Source: Spiribacter sp. 1M189 (GTDB lineage Bacteria > Pseudomonadota > Gammaproteobacteria > Nitrococcales > Nitrococcaceae). From it: DNA of 64,000 nucleotides. Below, piece after piece: positions 36,728 to 46,451 of the stretch (position 1 is its first letter; every line of letters starts with the position of its first letter). The stretch spans positions 124,001 through 188,000 of the forward strand of contig NZ_JBAKFF010000001.1 of the NCBI RefSeq assembly GCF_040838345.1. Direction: 5' to 3'. The position numbers and the translations under genes are program-made. The notes beneath the pieces were generated by a model, which searched no databases, was not told the DNA's origin, and saw nothing but the letters and a program-made list of their open reading frames with translations.

Positions 36728-38622
36728 GGCAGGTACGCCGGTAGGCCTGATCCGTTTTCCCGGGCCGGCTGGACACGCTCCAGGCCTGCGGATGTGATCC
36801 GCGCCGGGATCAGCTGGCGTTGGATTAGCCCCTCTGCATTGAGGCTGAGCCGACCGGTCGCCCCGGGCAGGTACAGCTCGGTGCTGCCGGCAAGGGCATC
36901 AAGCCCCCGGAGCAGCCGATAGCTATCCACCCCCAGAGCAACCAGCTGGCCCGGATCACGCTCCGGATTGGCTTCCCTGAGCTGTTGCCTTGCGCCAGCG
37001 CCTGCATCATTCGGTGCCTCGTCCAGCAACCAGGGCATGCGTGCGAGCATTACGCCGCTGAGATCATTATCGGCGCCGGCCTGTTGTTGCTGCGGGTAGC
37101 TCTCGCTGATGGCGAACACCGGCAGGTCGATACCGCGATGAAACCGGATCTGTGGGGTGATGAGCCGCGCGTCACGGCCGAAGGCGGCCATGAAAACGCC
37201 ATCCGCATCCTGGCGTCGTCGGGCCTCGAAACCGAAGCCTTCGCCGGTGATTGATCGCAGCCGCTGGTAACGCTCATCACTCAGGTCCAGCTGGAACAGA
37301 CTCTGGATGGGCCCCGTCAGGTCGTCCTGGTCCGGGGGGTAGCGGCGTTGCCCGAGGATCTCGCCGCCGGCCTCCTGGAATGCGCTGCGGAAGGCGGCGC
37401 TGACACGACTGCCCCATTCGTCATCGCGGGCCATCACCAGCAGGCGGTGATGACCCATTGCGCTCGCCATGGCAGCGACGGCGCGGGCGTCGTTCTCCGG
37501 TGCCAGGCCGAACTGTACTACGTTATCGTTGCCGGGCCTGCTCGGCACGCGATTGAGTGCGAGCACGGGGACCGGGAGCGATTCGGCGGAGACGAGCTCG
37601 CGGACGCCGGATTTGCTGAGTGGCCCGATGACCTGGTCCGCGCCAGCGGCGACCGCCGCATCATAGGCGGCGGTTACATCCCGGCCGGCGGCACCTACAT
37701 CAAAGAAAAGCAGACGCGGCCGATCGTCCCGATCCGCCTCGGCATAGTAGGCGGCCAGCAGACCCTCCTGGATGGCACTGCCAGCGGCGGCCAGTTCTCC
37801 GGTAAGGGGTAGCAGAACCGCCACGACCGGTGGTGGTGAGAGGTCGGCCCGCTGTTCGGCCAGCACTCCGTCAACGAACGAGTCGCTGATCTCGATGCTG
37901 CCCTGGGCGTCCCGCCAGTCAGCGATGAAGGTCTCCGTCTCCGCGGGCTGGAGCGCCCTGTTACGCACGCCGATCGCCAGTTGCAGCCAGCCCTCCACGG
38001 CCTCGTTCGGCTGTCCGGAGAGGCTCTCGCGAACCGCCGGTATAGTGGCCTCCATCAGAATCGCCCAAAGCGCCGACTCATTATTCAGGCGCTGTTCGCG
38101 GGAGAGCGTCAGATCGGCCAGCGAGACACGGTAGTCAATCGCTGCCGCCAGATCGCCTCGGGCCCCCTCCGCGCGGGCCAGCGACTGCAGACGCAGTGGC
38201 TCCATGCGCGCTGACAGAGCGGCTGGCAGTGTGCCGAGGCGGTCAACCACCTCCGTCGGCGGCAGCTCTGGGTTGAGCCGCGTCCGCAGCAGGGTGGCGA
38301 CGGCCCTATTCGATGGCGTGGCGTTGGCCTCGCGCGTACCCAGCCATCTCTCGGCGGGCGCCGAGTCATCCAGTTCCAGGGCCAGCGTCGCGGCCTCCAG
38401 CTGCAGGCCGGTGGCTTCGGGCTTCGGCAGTTGCTCCGCCGCGGCCCGCAGCAGCGTAATGGCCCGGCTGGTATTACCGAGCGCCAGCGCCTCTTCGGCA
38501 TCATCCAGTTGTGGCGAGCGGATCTCGTCGAGCGGGGTGGCATCCTGTGGCGTCATCGGCGCACAGCCGGCGATCAGTAGCGCGATCGTCAGCAGGGCGA
38601 TTGCAATACGGGCACTGAACAA
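36724..38622 (-). CDS. lpoA: Penicillin-binding protein activator LpoA
   Basis: Outer-membrane lipoprotein that reaches through the peptidoglycan to activate PBP1A. 632 residues from a TTG at 38622 with GAGG 7 bp upstream, which gives a signal peptide ending at LLIAGC (Cys20). The N-terminal half is a helical TPR-like domain; the C-terminal half is a periplasmic-binding-protein fold (PPVVAVLLPLTGELAAAGSAIQEGLLAAYYAE). An upstream TTG (38709) would add 29 residues before the signal and is unlikely. Divergent from rsmI. Confidence 0.88.
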   Translation of the reverse strand: MFSARIAIALLTIALLIAGCAPMTPQDATPLDEIRSPQLDDAEEALALGNTSRAITLLRAAAEQLPKPEATGLQLEAATLALELDDSAPAERWLGTREANATPSNRAVATLLRTRLNPELPPTEVVDRLGTLPAALSARMEPLRLQSLARAEGARGDLAAAIDYRVSLADLTLSREQRLNNESALWAILMEATIPAVRESLSGQPNEAVEGWLQLAIGVRNRALQPAETETFIADWRDAQGSIEISDSFVDGVLAEQRADLSPPPVVAVLLPLTGELAAAGSAIQEGLLAAYYAEADRDDRPRLLFFDVGAAGRDVTAAYDAAVAAGADQVIGPLSKSGVRELVSAESLPVPVLALNRVPSRPGNDNVVQFGLAPENDARAVAAMASAMGHHRLLVMARDDEWGSRVSAAFRSAFQEAGGEILGQRRYPPDQDDLTGPIQSLFQLDLSDERYQRLRSITGEGFGFEARRRQDADGVFMAAFGRDARLITPQIRFHRGIDLPVFAISESYPQQQQAGADNDLSGVMLARMPWLLDEAPNDAGAGARQQLREANPERDPGQLVALGVDSYRLLRGLDALAGSTELYLPGATGRLSLNAEGLIQRQLIPARITSAGLERVQPARENGSGLPAYLP

Positions 38623-38702
38623 GGGCGAGCCTCGCGGTGATCGGAACGGCCGGTTAGACTGCCCGGCAGGTTTGCTGGAAGTATCGATTCCGGGGATAAA
38701 GC

Positions 38703-39554
38703 GTGTCAAACGAGTCCGGCCGACTTTTTGTGGTCGCCACGCCCATTGGCAACCTGGGAGACCTGAGCGATCGCGCCCGGGAGGTGCTTGCGACCGTTCA
38801 TCGAATCGCCGCCGAGGATACCCGCCATAGTGGTCAGCTGCTCAGCCGTCTGGGCATCCGCTGCCCCATGATCAGTCTTCATGAACACAATGAGTCCGAC
38901 CGGGTGGGGCGGATTCTCGCCTGTCTGGAGGCCGGCGAGTCGATCGCCCTGATCAGCGACGCGGGGACCCCGCTGATCAGTGATCCCGGTTATCGATTTG
39001 TGCGCGCCGCCCGCCAGGCCGGCTTCGAAGTGCTTGCCGTGCCCGGGCCGAGCAGTGTGGTCGCGGCGCTGTCGGTGGCCGGTCTGCCGACCGACCGCTT
39101 CTTCTTCGAGGGGTTTCTGCCGTCCCGGTCCGCCGCCCGGCGCCGGCGCCTCGAGGCCCTGGCCAGTCAGCCGCACACGCTGGTGTTCCTGGAGGCTGGT
39201 CGACGGGTTGCCGCGGCACTTGATGATCTCGCCCGCATTCTCGGTTCGGAGCGGGAAGGAGCGGTTTGTCGGGAGCTCACCAAGCGGTTCGAGACCACTC
39301 GAACGGGTCGGCTGGCGGAACTGGCGGAATGGGTCCGAGCGGATGTCGCCCAGGTGCGCGGTGAGTTCGTCATCCTGGTGGGGCCCGATTCGGAGGAGCG
39401 CGCACCGGCCTCTGCCAGTGTCCCCGACGCCGCGACCCTGCTGCGGATGCTCCGGGCCGAGGGGCTCGGTGCAAAGGCCGCGGCGCGGGTGACGGCGCGC
39501 ATCACGGGTGAGTCCGCCAATGCACTCTACGATCGGGCCGTGCAGGAAGGCTGA
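38703..39554 (+). CDS. rsmI: 16S rRNA 2'-O-methyltransferase RsmI
   Basis: Methylates the ribose of C1402 in 16S rRNA with RsmH acting on the base of the same nucleotide. 283 residues. Family motifs LFVVATPIGNLGDLSDRAREVL, EDTRHSGQLL, ALISDAGTPLISDPGYRFV and the GPSSVVAALSVAGLPTDRFFFEGFLP segment. GTG start at 38703. Convergent/divergent partner lpoA fits the E. coli yraL-lpoA arrangement. Confidence 0.96.
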   Translation: MSNESGRLFVVATPIGNLGDLSDRAREVLATVHRIAAEDTRHSGQLLSRLGIRCPMISLHEHNESDRVGRILACLEAGESIALISDAGTPLISDPGYRFVRAARQAGFEVLAVPGPSSVVAALSVAGLPTDRFFFEGFLPSRSAARRRRLEALASQPHTLVFLEAGRRVAAALDDLARILGSEREGAVCRELTKRFETTRTGRLAELAEWVRADVAQVRGEFVILVGPDSEERAPASASVPDAATLLRMLRAEGLGAKAAARVTARITGESANALYDRAVQEG

Positions 39555-39580
39555 GGCTGGGCGCCCGCGGGTGGTCGAAG

Positions 39581-39589
39581 TGTTATCAT
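39581..39589 (+). promoter_or_regulatory. Extended -10 promoter of rnpB
   Basis: TGTTATCAT contains TGn followed by TATCAT, an extended -10, placed about 7-9 bp before the mature 5' end of RNase P RNA at 39598. No good -35 is seen at the usual 17-bp distance. Confidence 0.55.
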
Positions 39590-39597
39590 TCATAGCG

Positions 39598-39955
39598 GAA
39601 GCCGGCCGGACAGTCGCTGCGTCCCCGGACGTGGAGGAAAGTCCGGGCTCCATAGGGCAGGGTGCCAGGTAACCCCTGGGCGGCGTGAGCCGACGGAAAG
39701 TGCCGCAGAAAACGAACCGCCGATGGCTGTCTCCGGACGGCACAGGTAAGGGTGAAAAGGTGCGGTAAGAGCGCACCGCGCGGGTGGCAACACCTCGCGG
39801 CAGGGTAAACCCCACCCGGAGCAAGACCGAATAGGGGGGCGAAAGCGCGGCCCGCGCCAGCTCCCGGGTAGGTCGCTCGAGTTGCACGGCGACGTGCATC
39901 CCAGATGAATGGCTGTCTTCGACAGAACCCGGCTTACAGGCCGGCTTCCACCCTT
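39598..39955 (+). ncRNA. rnpB: RNase P RNA, bacterial class A
   Basis: Catalytic RNA that matures tRNA 5' ends. The sequence follows the E. coli M1 RNA closely in conserved cores: GAGGAAAGTCCGGGCTCC and AGGGCAGGGTGCCAGGTAA near the 5' side, GGTAAGGGTGAAAAGGTG, GGTAAGAGCGCACCGCG, the segment ending GACCGAATAG, and AGATGAATGGCTGTC plus ACAGAACCCGGCTTA near the 3' end. The ends pair as GAAGCCGG (39598-39605) with CCGGCTTC (39941-39948). Ends are estimated to a few bases. Confidence 0.96.
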
Positions 39956-39963
39956 TCTATTTG

Positions 39964-39983
39964 ATGCGAATTCTCGCATTTCT
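39964..39983 (+). terminator. Weak rnpB terminator hairpin
   Basis: ATGCGA (39964-39969) pairs with TCGCAT (39974-39979) around ATTC, followed by TTCT. Lies 9 bp past the rnpB end. A second hairpin follows at 40006. Confidence 0.45.
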
Positions 39984-40000
39984 CCCTAACCCAATGTTTT

Positions 40001-40025
40001 GAAAACCGATTTATCGGGGCTTTTT
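40001..40025 (+). terminator. Intrinsic terminator-like hairpin downstream of rnpB
   Basis: GAAAA precedes CCGA (40006-40009) and TCGG (40014-40017), followed by GGC and TTTTT (40021-40025). The short A-rich/T-rich flanks make it look like a bidirectional terminator backing up the hairpin at 39964. Confidence 0.45.
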
Positions 40026-40097
40026 GGGCATCCCTCGAATTCCGGGCGAGGCTTCGTAAGTTCCTGTCGTAATGGAAAAAATTCCGCTTCCACTGGG

Positions 40098-40126
40098 TTG
40101 ACGGGTGGAGTGCTGCTGTCTAGAGT
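40098..40126 (+). promoter_or_regulatory. Main dcw-cluster promoter (Pmra)
   Basis: TTGACG at 40098-40103 and TAGAGT at 40121-40126 with a 17-bp spacer, 63 bp before the mraZ start. The predicted start near 40133 lies just ahead of the MraZ repeats, as in the E. coli Pmra layout. Confidence 0.75.
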
Positions 40127-40136
40127 GTGGCCATAA

Positions 40137-40170
40137 GTGGGGAAAAGTGGTGAAAAATGGTTGCCACGGG
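40137..40170 (+). promoter_or_regulatory. MraZ-box repeats
   Basis: Four direct repeats spaced exactly 10 bp: GTGG (40137-40140), GTGG (40147-40150), ATGG (40157-40160) and CGGG (40167-40170). This matches the known MraZ operator, tandem TGGGN units on one face of the helix, located between the predicted start site and mraZ. Supports autorepression of the whole dcw operon by MraZ. The last unit is degenerate. Confidence 0.7.
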
Positions 40171-40188
40171 TGAGTCAGGGGGAATCTA

Positions 40189-40641
40189 GTGTTTCGTGGT
40201 GTCACCCACATCAATCTCGACGCGAAAGGGCGAATCGCCTTCCCGAGCCGCTATCGCGAGCGGCTGTCGGGTCTTTGCGACGGGAATCTGGTGGTGACCG
40301 TGGACCGCGACCATTGCCTGCTTGTCTACCCGCTGCCGGAGTGGGAGCACATCGAGCAGAAGCTCGTCCGCCTACCCAGCCTCAACCCCACGGCGCGTCG
40401 TCTCCAGCGACTGCTCATCGGCCATGCCACCGAATGCCAGCTGGATGGCAATGGACGCATCCTCCTGCCGGGGCCTCTGCGCGAGTTCGCCGCGCTGGAG
40501 AAGCGCACCGTTCTGATTGGCCAAGGCAACAAGTTCGAGCTCTGGGACGAAGACATCTGGACCCGTCGCCGTGACGAGTGGCTTGAGGAAGCGGCCGCGG
40601 CCGAGGATCTGCCCGGCGATCTCGAATCGCTTTCATTGTAG
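40189..40641 (+). CDS. mraZ: Transcriptional regulator MraZ
   Basis: AbrB-like SpoVT fold repressor of the dcw cluster. 150 residues with two repeat domains: MFRGVTHINLDAKGRIAFPSRYRE at the start and ATECQLDGNGRILLPGPLREFA in the second half, each with the conserved D-x-K/N-G-R-I/L core. GTG start at 40189 with AGGGGG 8 bp upstream. First gene of the dcw operon. Confidence 0.96.
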   Translation: MFRGVTHINLDAKGRIAFPSRYRERLSGLCDGNLVVTVDRDHCLLVYPLPEWEHIEQKLVRLPSLNPTARRLQRLLIGHATECQLDGNGRILLPGPLREFAALEKRTVLIGQGNKFELWDEDIWTRRRDEWLEEAAAAEDLPGDLESLSL

Positions 40642-40653
40642 GGAGTGCTGGGT

Positions 40654-41592
40654 TTGCGCGATTCCACGGGACATCAGGCGGTGATGCGGGATCAGGCCGT
40701 TGCGGCATTGGTCCCGCACGCGGGAGGCGTCTACGTGGATGGCACCTATGGCCGTGGCGGGCACGCCATGGCGCTGATCTCCGAGCTGGACAGCAGCGCC
40801 TGCATCTGGCTGGTGGATCGCGACCCATCGGCCATCGCCCTCGCCCGAGAGCGCCACGGTGACGATCCGCGCTGCCATATCCTGCAGGCCAATTTCGCCA
40901 CGCTCGGCGAGCATCTCCGCAGGGCGGGTCTGGCTGGTCGGGTGGCCGGCATCCTGCTCGATCTAGGCGTTTCTTCCCCGCAGCTGGATGAGGCCGGCCG
41001 AGGCTTCAGCTTTCTGCGCGAGGGACCGCTCGACATGCGGATGGATAACGCAGTGGGTGAGACCGCGGCGGAATGGCTGCAGCGGGTGGATTTCGCCACG
41101 CTATTCCGTGTCCTGAAGGAATACGGCGAAGAGCGATACGCCCGTCGGATCGCTGCCGCCATCTGCGCTGCCCGTGATGCCGGCGATCTCCCGGCGACCA
41201 CCACCGGGCTGGCCGAGTTGATCGCTGATGCCGTGCCGCGTTCCGAGCCTGGCCGTCATCCGGCGACGCGGAGTTTTCAGGCGATCCGCATTCACCTCAA
41301 TGATGAGCTCGGCTCGCTGGAGCGGCTGCTGGACGATGTCTGTGAGCTGCTTGGCCCCCACGGCCGGTTGGTCGTCATCAGCTTCCACTCCCTGGAGGAT
41401 CGCCGGGTCAAGCGCTTCATCAACCGGCGCAGTCAGGTCGGGGACCTACCGCCCGGAGCCGGCGTGGTACCCCCCGAGAAGCGCCCGACGCTGCGCCGGG
41501 TCGGCCGGGCACGCCAGGCCTCGAGCGAGGAAGTCAATGCCAACCCACGGGCTCGGAGCGCTACGATGCGGGTCGCGGAGCGTCTGCCATGA
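40654..41592 (+). CDS. rsmH: 16S rRNA m4C1402 methyltransferase RsmH
   Basis: Methylates N4 of C1402 in 16S rRNA. 312 residues from the TTG at 40654, which has GGGAG at 8 bp; a GTG at 40645 directly abuts that site and is less likely. Motifs [34 protein letters not shown] and [13 protein letters not shown] are characteristic. Second gene of the dcw cluster. Confidence 0.95.
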   Translation: MRDSTGHQAVMRDQAVAALVPHAGGVYVDGTYGRGGHAMALISELDSSACIWLVDRDPSAIALARERHGDDPRCHILQANFATLGEHLRRAGLAGRVAGILLDLGVSSPQLDEAGRGFSFLREGPLDMRMDNAVGETAAEWLQRVDFATLFRVLKEYGEERYARRIAAAICAARDAGDLPATTTGLAELIADAVPRSEPGRHPATRSFQAIRIHLNDELGSLERLLDDVCELLGPHGRLVVISFHSLEDRRVKRFINRRSQVGDLPPGAGVVPPEKRPTLRRVGRARQASSEEVNANPRARSATMRVAERLP

Positions 41593-41879
41593 GTCGCCAG
41601 GGGCTGCTGGTGGCTCTGCTGGCGCTGGCAGTGATGGGGTCGGCGATCGCTGTGGTCGAGGTCAAGCATCAGAGCCGCAGCCTGTTCCTGACCCTCGAAT
41701 CCCTGCGCGATTCACGTGATGACTTGAATACGGCATGGAGTCGGCTCCGCCTCGAGCAGGGGGCGCTTGCCATGCACTCTCGGGTGGAGCGGATCGCGCG
41801 CGATTCCATCGGGCTGCATCAACCCTCGCCGGAGACCACGACCATGCTGCGGCTCGATATCGGGGAGGCTCGGCGATGA
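41589..41879 (+). CDS. ftsL: Cell division protein FtsL
   Basis: Small bitopic division protein that forms a complex with FtsB and FtsQ and activates FtsWI. 96 residues: short N-terminus, one membrane helix (about 5-22), then a leucine-zipper-like coiled coil ([22 protein letters not shown]) and the conserved [16 protein letters not shown]. Overlaps rsmH by 4 bp and ftsI by 4 bp. Confidence 0.93.
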   Translation: MSRQGLLVALLALAVMGSAIAVVEVKHQSRSLFLTLESLRDSRDDLNTAWSRLRLEQGALAMHSRVERIARDSIGLHQPSPETTTMLRLDIGEARR

Positions 41880-43600
41880 GCCGTCGACCCGAGTCCGTCG
41901 ATACGCCGCCGGCCTGGCGTCGGGGCGTGGTGTTGATCCTGCTGCTGGCGTTGCCGCTGATCCTGATGGGACGGGCGGTGTCATTGCAGTTGCTGGAGGG
42001 CGACTTCCTGCAGGGGCAGGGCGATCAGCGGCATCTGCGGGTGGAGTCGCTGCCCGCCCACCGGGGCACAATCCACGATCGGCATGGTGAGCCGCTGGCG
42101 ATCAGTGCGCCGGTGGACTCGGTCTGGGCGGACCCCGGGGTCACGCTGGCCGAGGCGGATGCGGCACAACTACGCGCCCTTGCCGGGCAGCTGGGTCTGG
42201 ATCCCGCCACCCTGCGTGCTGACCTCGAGGCCCGTCGCTCCCGGGAGTTCTTCTATCTGCGCCGCCACGTCGACCCGGCCCTCGCGGACAACGTGATGTC
42301 GCTGGGAGTCCCTGGTGTGGCGCTGCAGCGGGAATACCGCCGCTTCTATCCCGCCGGCGAGGTCACGGGTCATGTGCTGGGGTTCACCGATATCGATGAT
42401 CGCGGTCAGGAGGGGCTGGAGCTTGCCTACGATGACTGGCTCTCGGGTGAGTCCGGCGCCAAGCGTGTCCTGCGGGACCGTCTCGGTCGCAATATCGAGG
42501 ATGTCGAACGCCTGCGCGAGCCGGCGCCGGGACGCGATCTGCATCTGACCATCGACAAGCGCCTCCAGTACATCGCCTATCGCGAGCTGAAGGCGGCCGT
42601 GGAGCGCAATGACGCGCTGGGCGGGTCGCTCGTGCTGCTCGATGTGACCACCGGCGATATCCTCGCCATGGTCAATCAGCCGTCATTCAACCCCAATCGG
42701 CGGCAGGACATCACCGGCGGGCGTTATCGCAACCGCGCCGTGACCGATATCTACGAGCCGGGTTCGGTCATGAAACCCTTCACCGTGCTGGCCGCGCTGC
42801 GCAGTGACCGCTACACGCCGGATACGCCAGTGGAGACGGAGCCGGGTGTAATGCGCGTGGGGGCACACACCGTGCGGGATGTCCGCAACTTCGGTGAGCT
42901 CACGGTGACTGGCGTGTTGCGCAAATCGAGCAATGTCGGCGCCGCCCGGATCGCGCTTGATCTGGAAGTCGGCCGGGTCTGGCGGGTGTTCAACGAGATG
43001 GGCCTGGGCCGGCCGACCGGCGTCGCGTTCCCCGGCGAAGCGGCCGGCTTTGTCTCTGCGATGCCCTCGGAGCGGCCGGTGGAGCGGGCAACGCTCGCGT
43101 TCGGCTACGGACTGTCGGTGACCAACCTGCAGCTCGCCCGTGCCTACGCGGCCATCGCCGCCGACGGCATGCTGCCGTCCCCCGGCTTGATCGCCGATGG
43201 GGGTCGACAGTCCGCGGCACGCGTGATGTCAGCCGAGCGGGCGCGGCAGCTGCGTGAGATGTTGACCGAGGTGACCCGCAGTGGCGGCACGGCGACGCAG
43301 GCCGCCATTCCCGGCTACCAGGTGGCCGGTAAGACCGGCACCAGTCGCAAGGCGGTCGCGGGGGGGTATGCCGAGGGCCGTTACATCTCGACCTTCGCGG
43401 GGATGGCGCCTGCCAGTGATCCTCGGTTCGTGGCCGTGATCACCATTGATGAGCCGCAGGGCGAGGATTATTACGCCGGGCCGGTGGCAGGCCCGGTGTT
43501 TCGCGCCGTGGTCGGCGATGCGCTGCGGCTTTACAACGTCACGCCCGATGCTCCCGTGGACGAAGAGGGCGTGACCGTTGCCCAGGGGGTGCAGCCATGA
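41876..43600 (+). CDS. ftsI: Peptidoglycan D,D-transpeptidase FtsI (PBP3)
   Basis: Septal transpeptidase that crosslinks peptidoglycan at the division site with FtsW. 574 residues: N-terminal membrane anchor (about 15-38), pedestal domain, and transpeptidase domain with the active-site Ser297 in SVMK, SSN at 351-353 and the KTGT motif near residue 484. Beta-lactam target. Overlaps ftsL and murE by 4 bp. Confidence 0.97.
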   Translation: MSRRPESVDTPPAWRRGVVLILLLALPLILMGRAVSLQLLEGDFLQGQGDQRHLRVESLPAHRGTIHDRHGEPLAISAPVDSVWADPGVTLAEADAAQLRALAGQLGLDPATLRADLEARRSREFFYLRRHVDPALADNVMSLGVPGVALQREYRRFYPAGEVTGHVLGFTDIDDRGQEGLELAYDDWLSGESGAKRVLRDRLGRNIEDVERLREPAPGRDLHLTIDKRLQYIAYRELKAAVERNDALGGSLVLLDVTTGDILAMVNQPSFNPNRRQDITGGRYRNRAVTDIYEPGSVMKPFTVLAALRSDRYTPDTPVETEPGVMRVGAHTVRDVRNFGELTVTGVLRKSSNVGAARIALDLEVGRVWRVFNEMGLGRPTGVAFPGEAAGFVSAMPSERPVERATLAFGYGLSVTNLQLARAYAAIAADGMLPSPGLIADGGRQSAARVMSAERARQLREMLTEVTRSGGTATQAAIPGYQVAGKTGTSRKAVAGGYAEGRYISTFAGMAPASDPRFVAVITIDEPQGEDYYAGPVAGPVFRAVVGDALRLYNVTPDAPVDEEGVTVAQGVQP

Positions 43601-45090
43601 CCGGCCCATGGGACGCTGAGCGGCTGCTCGCCCCCTGGCTGGTGGATCCGCGGCTGGCGGCGTTGCCGATCTCCGGCATGACGCTGGACTCCCGCGAGGT
43701 CCGGCCCGGATCGGTCTTCCTGGCGCTGGCGGGAGGTCGCCATCACGGGCTGGAGTTCCTGGATCAGGCGCTGGCCGCCGGGGCCGCCGTGGTGGTCTGG
43801 GAGCCGGATGGGGGGCAGGATGCGGCCGCCGTGGCGGCCCGTTGTGCCGCGAGCGGCGCCGTCGACCTGCCCCGGGCCGGTCTCAGTGCGCTGGTCAGTG
43901 CCATGGCGGCACGGTTTTATGGCGATCCCGGCCGGGCGCTGCGGGTGATCGCGGTCACGGGCACGGACGGCAAGACATCGGTGGCGGATTACACTGCCCA
44001 GCTGCTGCAGGCCCTGGAAGGGGATAGCGCGGTGATGGGCACGCTGGGCTGGGGGCGTCTGGATCAGCTGCAGCCCACGCGGCATACCACCTCCGACGCA
44101 GTGACCATCCAGGCGCGGCTGGCCGCTCTTCGCGATGCCGGTGTGCGCTCGGTGGCGATGGAAGTTTCCTCGCACGCGCTGGTCCAGCACCGAGTGGATG
44201 CCGTGCCATTCGATGTCGCCGTCCTGACCCATGTCGGGCGCGATCACCTGGACTACCACGGGAGTATCGAGGCGTACCGCGCAGCCAAGCGCCGGCTTTT
44301 CGCCTGGCCCGGGCTGCAGCGTCAGGTGCTCAACCTGGATGACATCGTGGGCCGTGATCTGGCCGCTCGACCTCTGGGGGATGCCGAGGTGCTGAGCTAC
44401 GCTGATGTCCACCCGGCGGATCTGAAGCTCACCGGCATTGCGCCGCGATCCGATGGGCTGGCGCTGACGATCCTCCACAAAGGCCATCGGCATGCCCTGA
44501 CACTGCCCCTGTTCGGCGTTTTCAACGCCCTCAACGCGCTGGCCGCGCTGGGGGCGATACTGGACGACCAGTTGATGGCGCCTGCCCTTGAGGCGGCTGC
44601 GCACCTGCGGCCGGTGCCGGGGCGCATGGAGCGCTTCGTGGCGACTGGTGCGCCGCTCGCCGTGGTCGACTATGCCCACAACGCCGGCGCGCTGGAAGCC
44701 GCCCTGAATGCGCTGCGGCCGCATGTCACGGGTCGGCTCTGGTGTGTCTTCGGCTGTGGCGGGGATCGCGACAGCGGCAAGCGTCCGCTGATGGGTGAAG
44801 TCGCGGGACGCCTCGCCGATCGGGTCGTTCTCACCAGCGACAATCCGCGTAATGAGGCGCCCGAGTCAATCATCGATGCCATCCGCCGCGGTGTGCCGGC
44901 GCAGACCGACTGCCGCACCGTCACCGACCGGGGTGAGGCCATTGCCATGGCGCTTGCCGAGGCGGCCCCGGAGGACGGGGTCCTGGTGGCGGGCAAGGGA
45001 CATGAGACCGATCAGGTGATCGGCGCGATCGCGCATCCCTTCAGTGATCGCGATCGGGTTCGTCAATCGCTGCAGCGGAGGGCGGGCTGA
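43597..45090 (+). CDS. murE: UDP-MurNAc-L-Ala-D-Glu:meso-DAP ligase
   Basis: Adds meso-diaminopimelate to the peptidoglycan precursor. 497 residues. Mur ligase P-loop VTGTDGKTS, and the diaminopimelate-specific DNPR motif in TSDNPRNEAPE (the lysine enzymes have a different sequence), so the cell wall is predicted to contain meso-DAP. Confidence 0.97.
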   Translation: MTGPWDAERLLAPWLVDPRLAALPISGMTLDSREVRPGSVFLALAGGRHHGLEFLDQALAAGAAVVVWEPDGGQDAAAVAARCAASGAVDLPRAGLSALVSAMAARFYGDPGRALRVIAVTGTDGKTSVADYTAQLLQALEGDSAVMGTLGWGRLDQLQPTRHTTSDAVTIQARLAALRDAGVRSVAMEVSSHALVQHRVDAVPFDVAVLTHVGRDHLDYHGSIEAYRAAKRRLFAWPGLQRQVLNLDDIVGRDLAARPLGDAEVLSYADVHPADLKLTGIAPRSDGLALTILHKGHRHALTLPLFGVFNALNALAALGAILDDQLMAPALEAAAHLRPVPGRMERFVATGAPLAVVDYAHNAGALEAALNALRPHVTGRLWCVFGCGGDRDSGKRPLMGEVAGRLADRVVLTSDNPRNEAPESIIDAIRRGVPAQTDCRTVTDRGEAIAMALAEAAPEDGVLVAGKGHETDQVIGAIAHPFSDRDRVRQSLQRRAG

Positions 45091-46451
45091 TGCGCGCCAT
45101 GCGGCTGAAATCCCTGGCCGTTGAATTCGGCGGCGAAGTGCGTGGGTCCGATGCCACGGTGACAGGTGTCGCCCTGGATTCGCGCCGGTTGCAGCCGGGG
45201 GATCTGTTCATTGCGCTGCCCGGCGCCCAGAGGGACGGGCATGAGTTTGTCGAAGCCGCCGCCGCTGCCGGTGCAAGCGCGGCCATGGTGACGCGTTTCG
45301 TCGATGCGGAGCTGCCCCAATGGCAGGTCAATGACCCCCGCCGGGCGCTGATCGAGCTCGCCTGTCGTGCCCGATCGGAGAGCGCCGCCGGCGTCGTGGG
45401 TGTGACCGGAAGTAATGGCAAGACCACGGTCAAGTCAATGCTCACCGCCATTCTTGCGCGGATGGGCTCAACCTGCGCCACCGAAGGCAACCTGAACAAT
45501 GAGCTCGGCGTGCCGCTCACCCTCTGTCGTATCGAGCCCTCTGATCGCTATGCCGTGGTGGAGATGGGTTGCGGCAAGCCCGGCGACATCGGTCTGCTCG
45601 CGAGCTGGGCACGCCCCGGGGTGGGTCTGGTGACCAACGCGGGCCCCGCGCATCTGGGCGGCTTCGGTACCGTGGAGGCGGTGGCCCGGTGCAAGGGCGA
45701 GCTCTTCCAGGCGCTGCCGGACAGCGGTTACGCCATCATTAATGCCGACGATCCGCACGCCGCGCTCTGGGAGCAGAAGGCCTCCCACTGCCACATCGAG
45801 CGGTTCAGCCTTGCGGGCAATCCCGCCGAGGTAAGCGGCGAAATCCTTGTGGATGGCCGCCTGAAGATTCGCTTCTCCGACCATGAGCTTGTCGTTTCGG
45901 TGCCCCTGCCGGGCCGACATAACCGGGTCAACGCGCTGGCTGCCGCCACCGCGGCGCGCGCCGCGGGCGCGGATTTCGGCGCCATTGCCGCGGGTCTTGC
46001 CGAGGTGGCGCCGGTCGCCGGGCGACTGCAGTGCCTGCCGGGACCGAACGGCAGCCAGCTCATCGATGATAGCTACAACGCCAACCCGGCCTCCCTGGCC
46101 GCCGCCATGGAAACGCTATGCGCTGACCCAGGGCCGGTCTGGCTGGCGCTCGGCGATATGGCAGAGCTCGGTGACAGCGCCCGCCGTCTGCACGCCGAGG
46201 CCGGTGAGCGCGCGCGCGCACTGGGCATCAGCCGGCTGTTCGCCGCCGGGGAGCTGAGTGCCGACGCCGTGGAGGGTTTCGGTGACGGCGGCGAGTGGTT
46301 TGAGGATCAGGCGGCGCTGATCGAAGCGCTGGCCAGGAACCTGACGCCGGGCGTCAGGGTGCTGGTCAAGGGCTCCCGCTCGGCGGCCATGGATCGGGTG
46401 GTCGCCGCCCTCCGCGAGGCTGAAGCGACGGAGACGTCGACATGCTGTTGA
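45090..46451 (+). CDS. murF: UDP-MurNAc-tripeptide D-alanyl-D-alanine ligase
   Basis: Adds D-Ala-D-Ala to complete the UDP-MurNAc-pentapeptide. 453 residues. ATP loop [14 protein letters not shown], central [15 protein letters not shown] and C-terminal [16 protein letters not shown] motifs of the MurF family. One-base overlap with murE. Confidence 0.96.
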   Translation: MRAMRLKSLAVEFGGEVRGSDATVTGVALDSRRLQPGDLFIALPGAQRDGHEFVEAAAAAGASAAMVTRFVDAELPQWQVNDPRRALIELACRARSESAAGVVGVTGSNGKTTVKSMLTAILARMGSTCATEGNLNNELGVPLTLCRIEPSDRYAVVEMGCGKPGDIGLLASWARPGVGLVTNAGPAHLGGFGTVEAVARCKGELFQALPDSGYAIINADDPHAALWEQKASHCHIERFSLAGNPAEVSGEILVDGRLKIRFSDHELVVSVPLPGRHNRVNALAAATAARAAGADFGAIAAGLAEVAPVAGRLQCLPGPNGSQLIDDSYNANPASLAAAMETLCADPGPVWLALGDMAELGDSARRLHAEAGERARALGISRLFAAGELSADAVEGFGDGGEWFEDQAALIEALARNLTPGVRVLVKGSRSAAMDRVVAALREAEATETSTCC

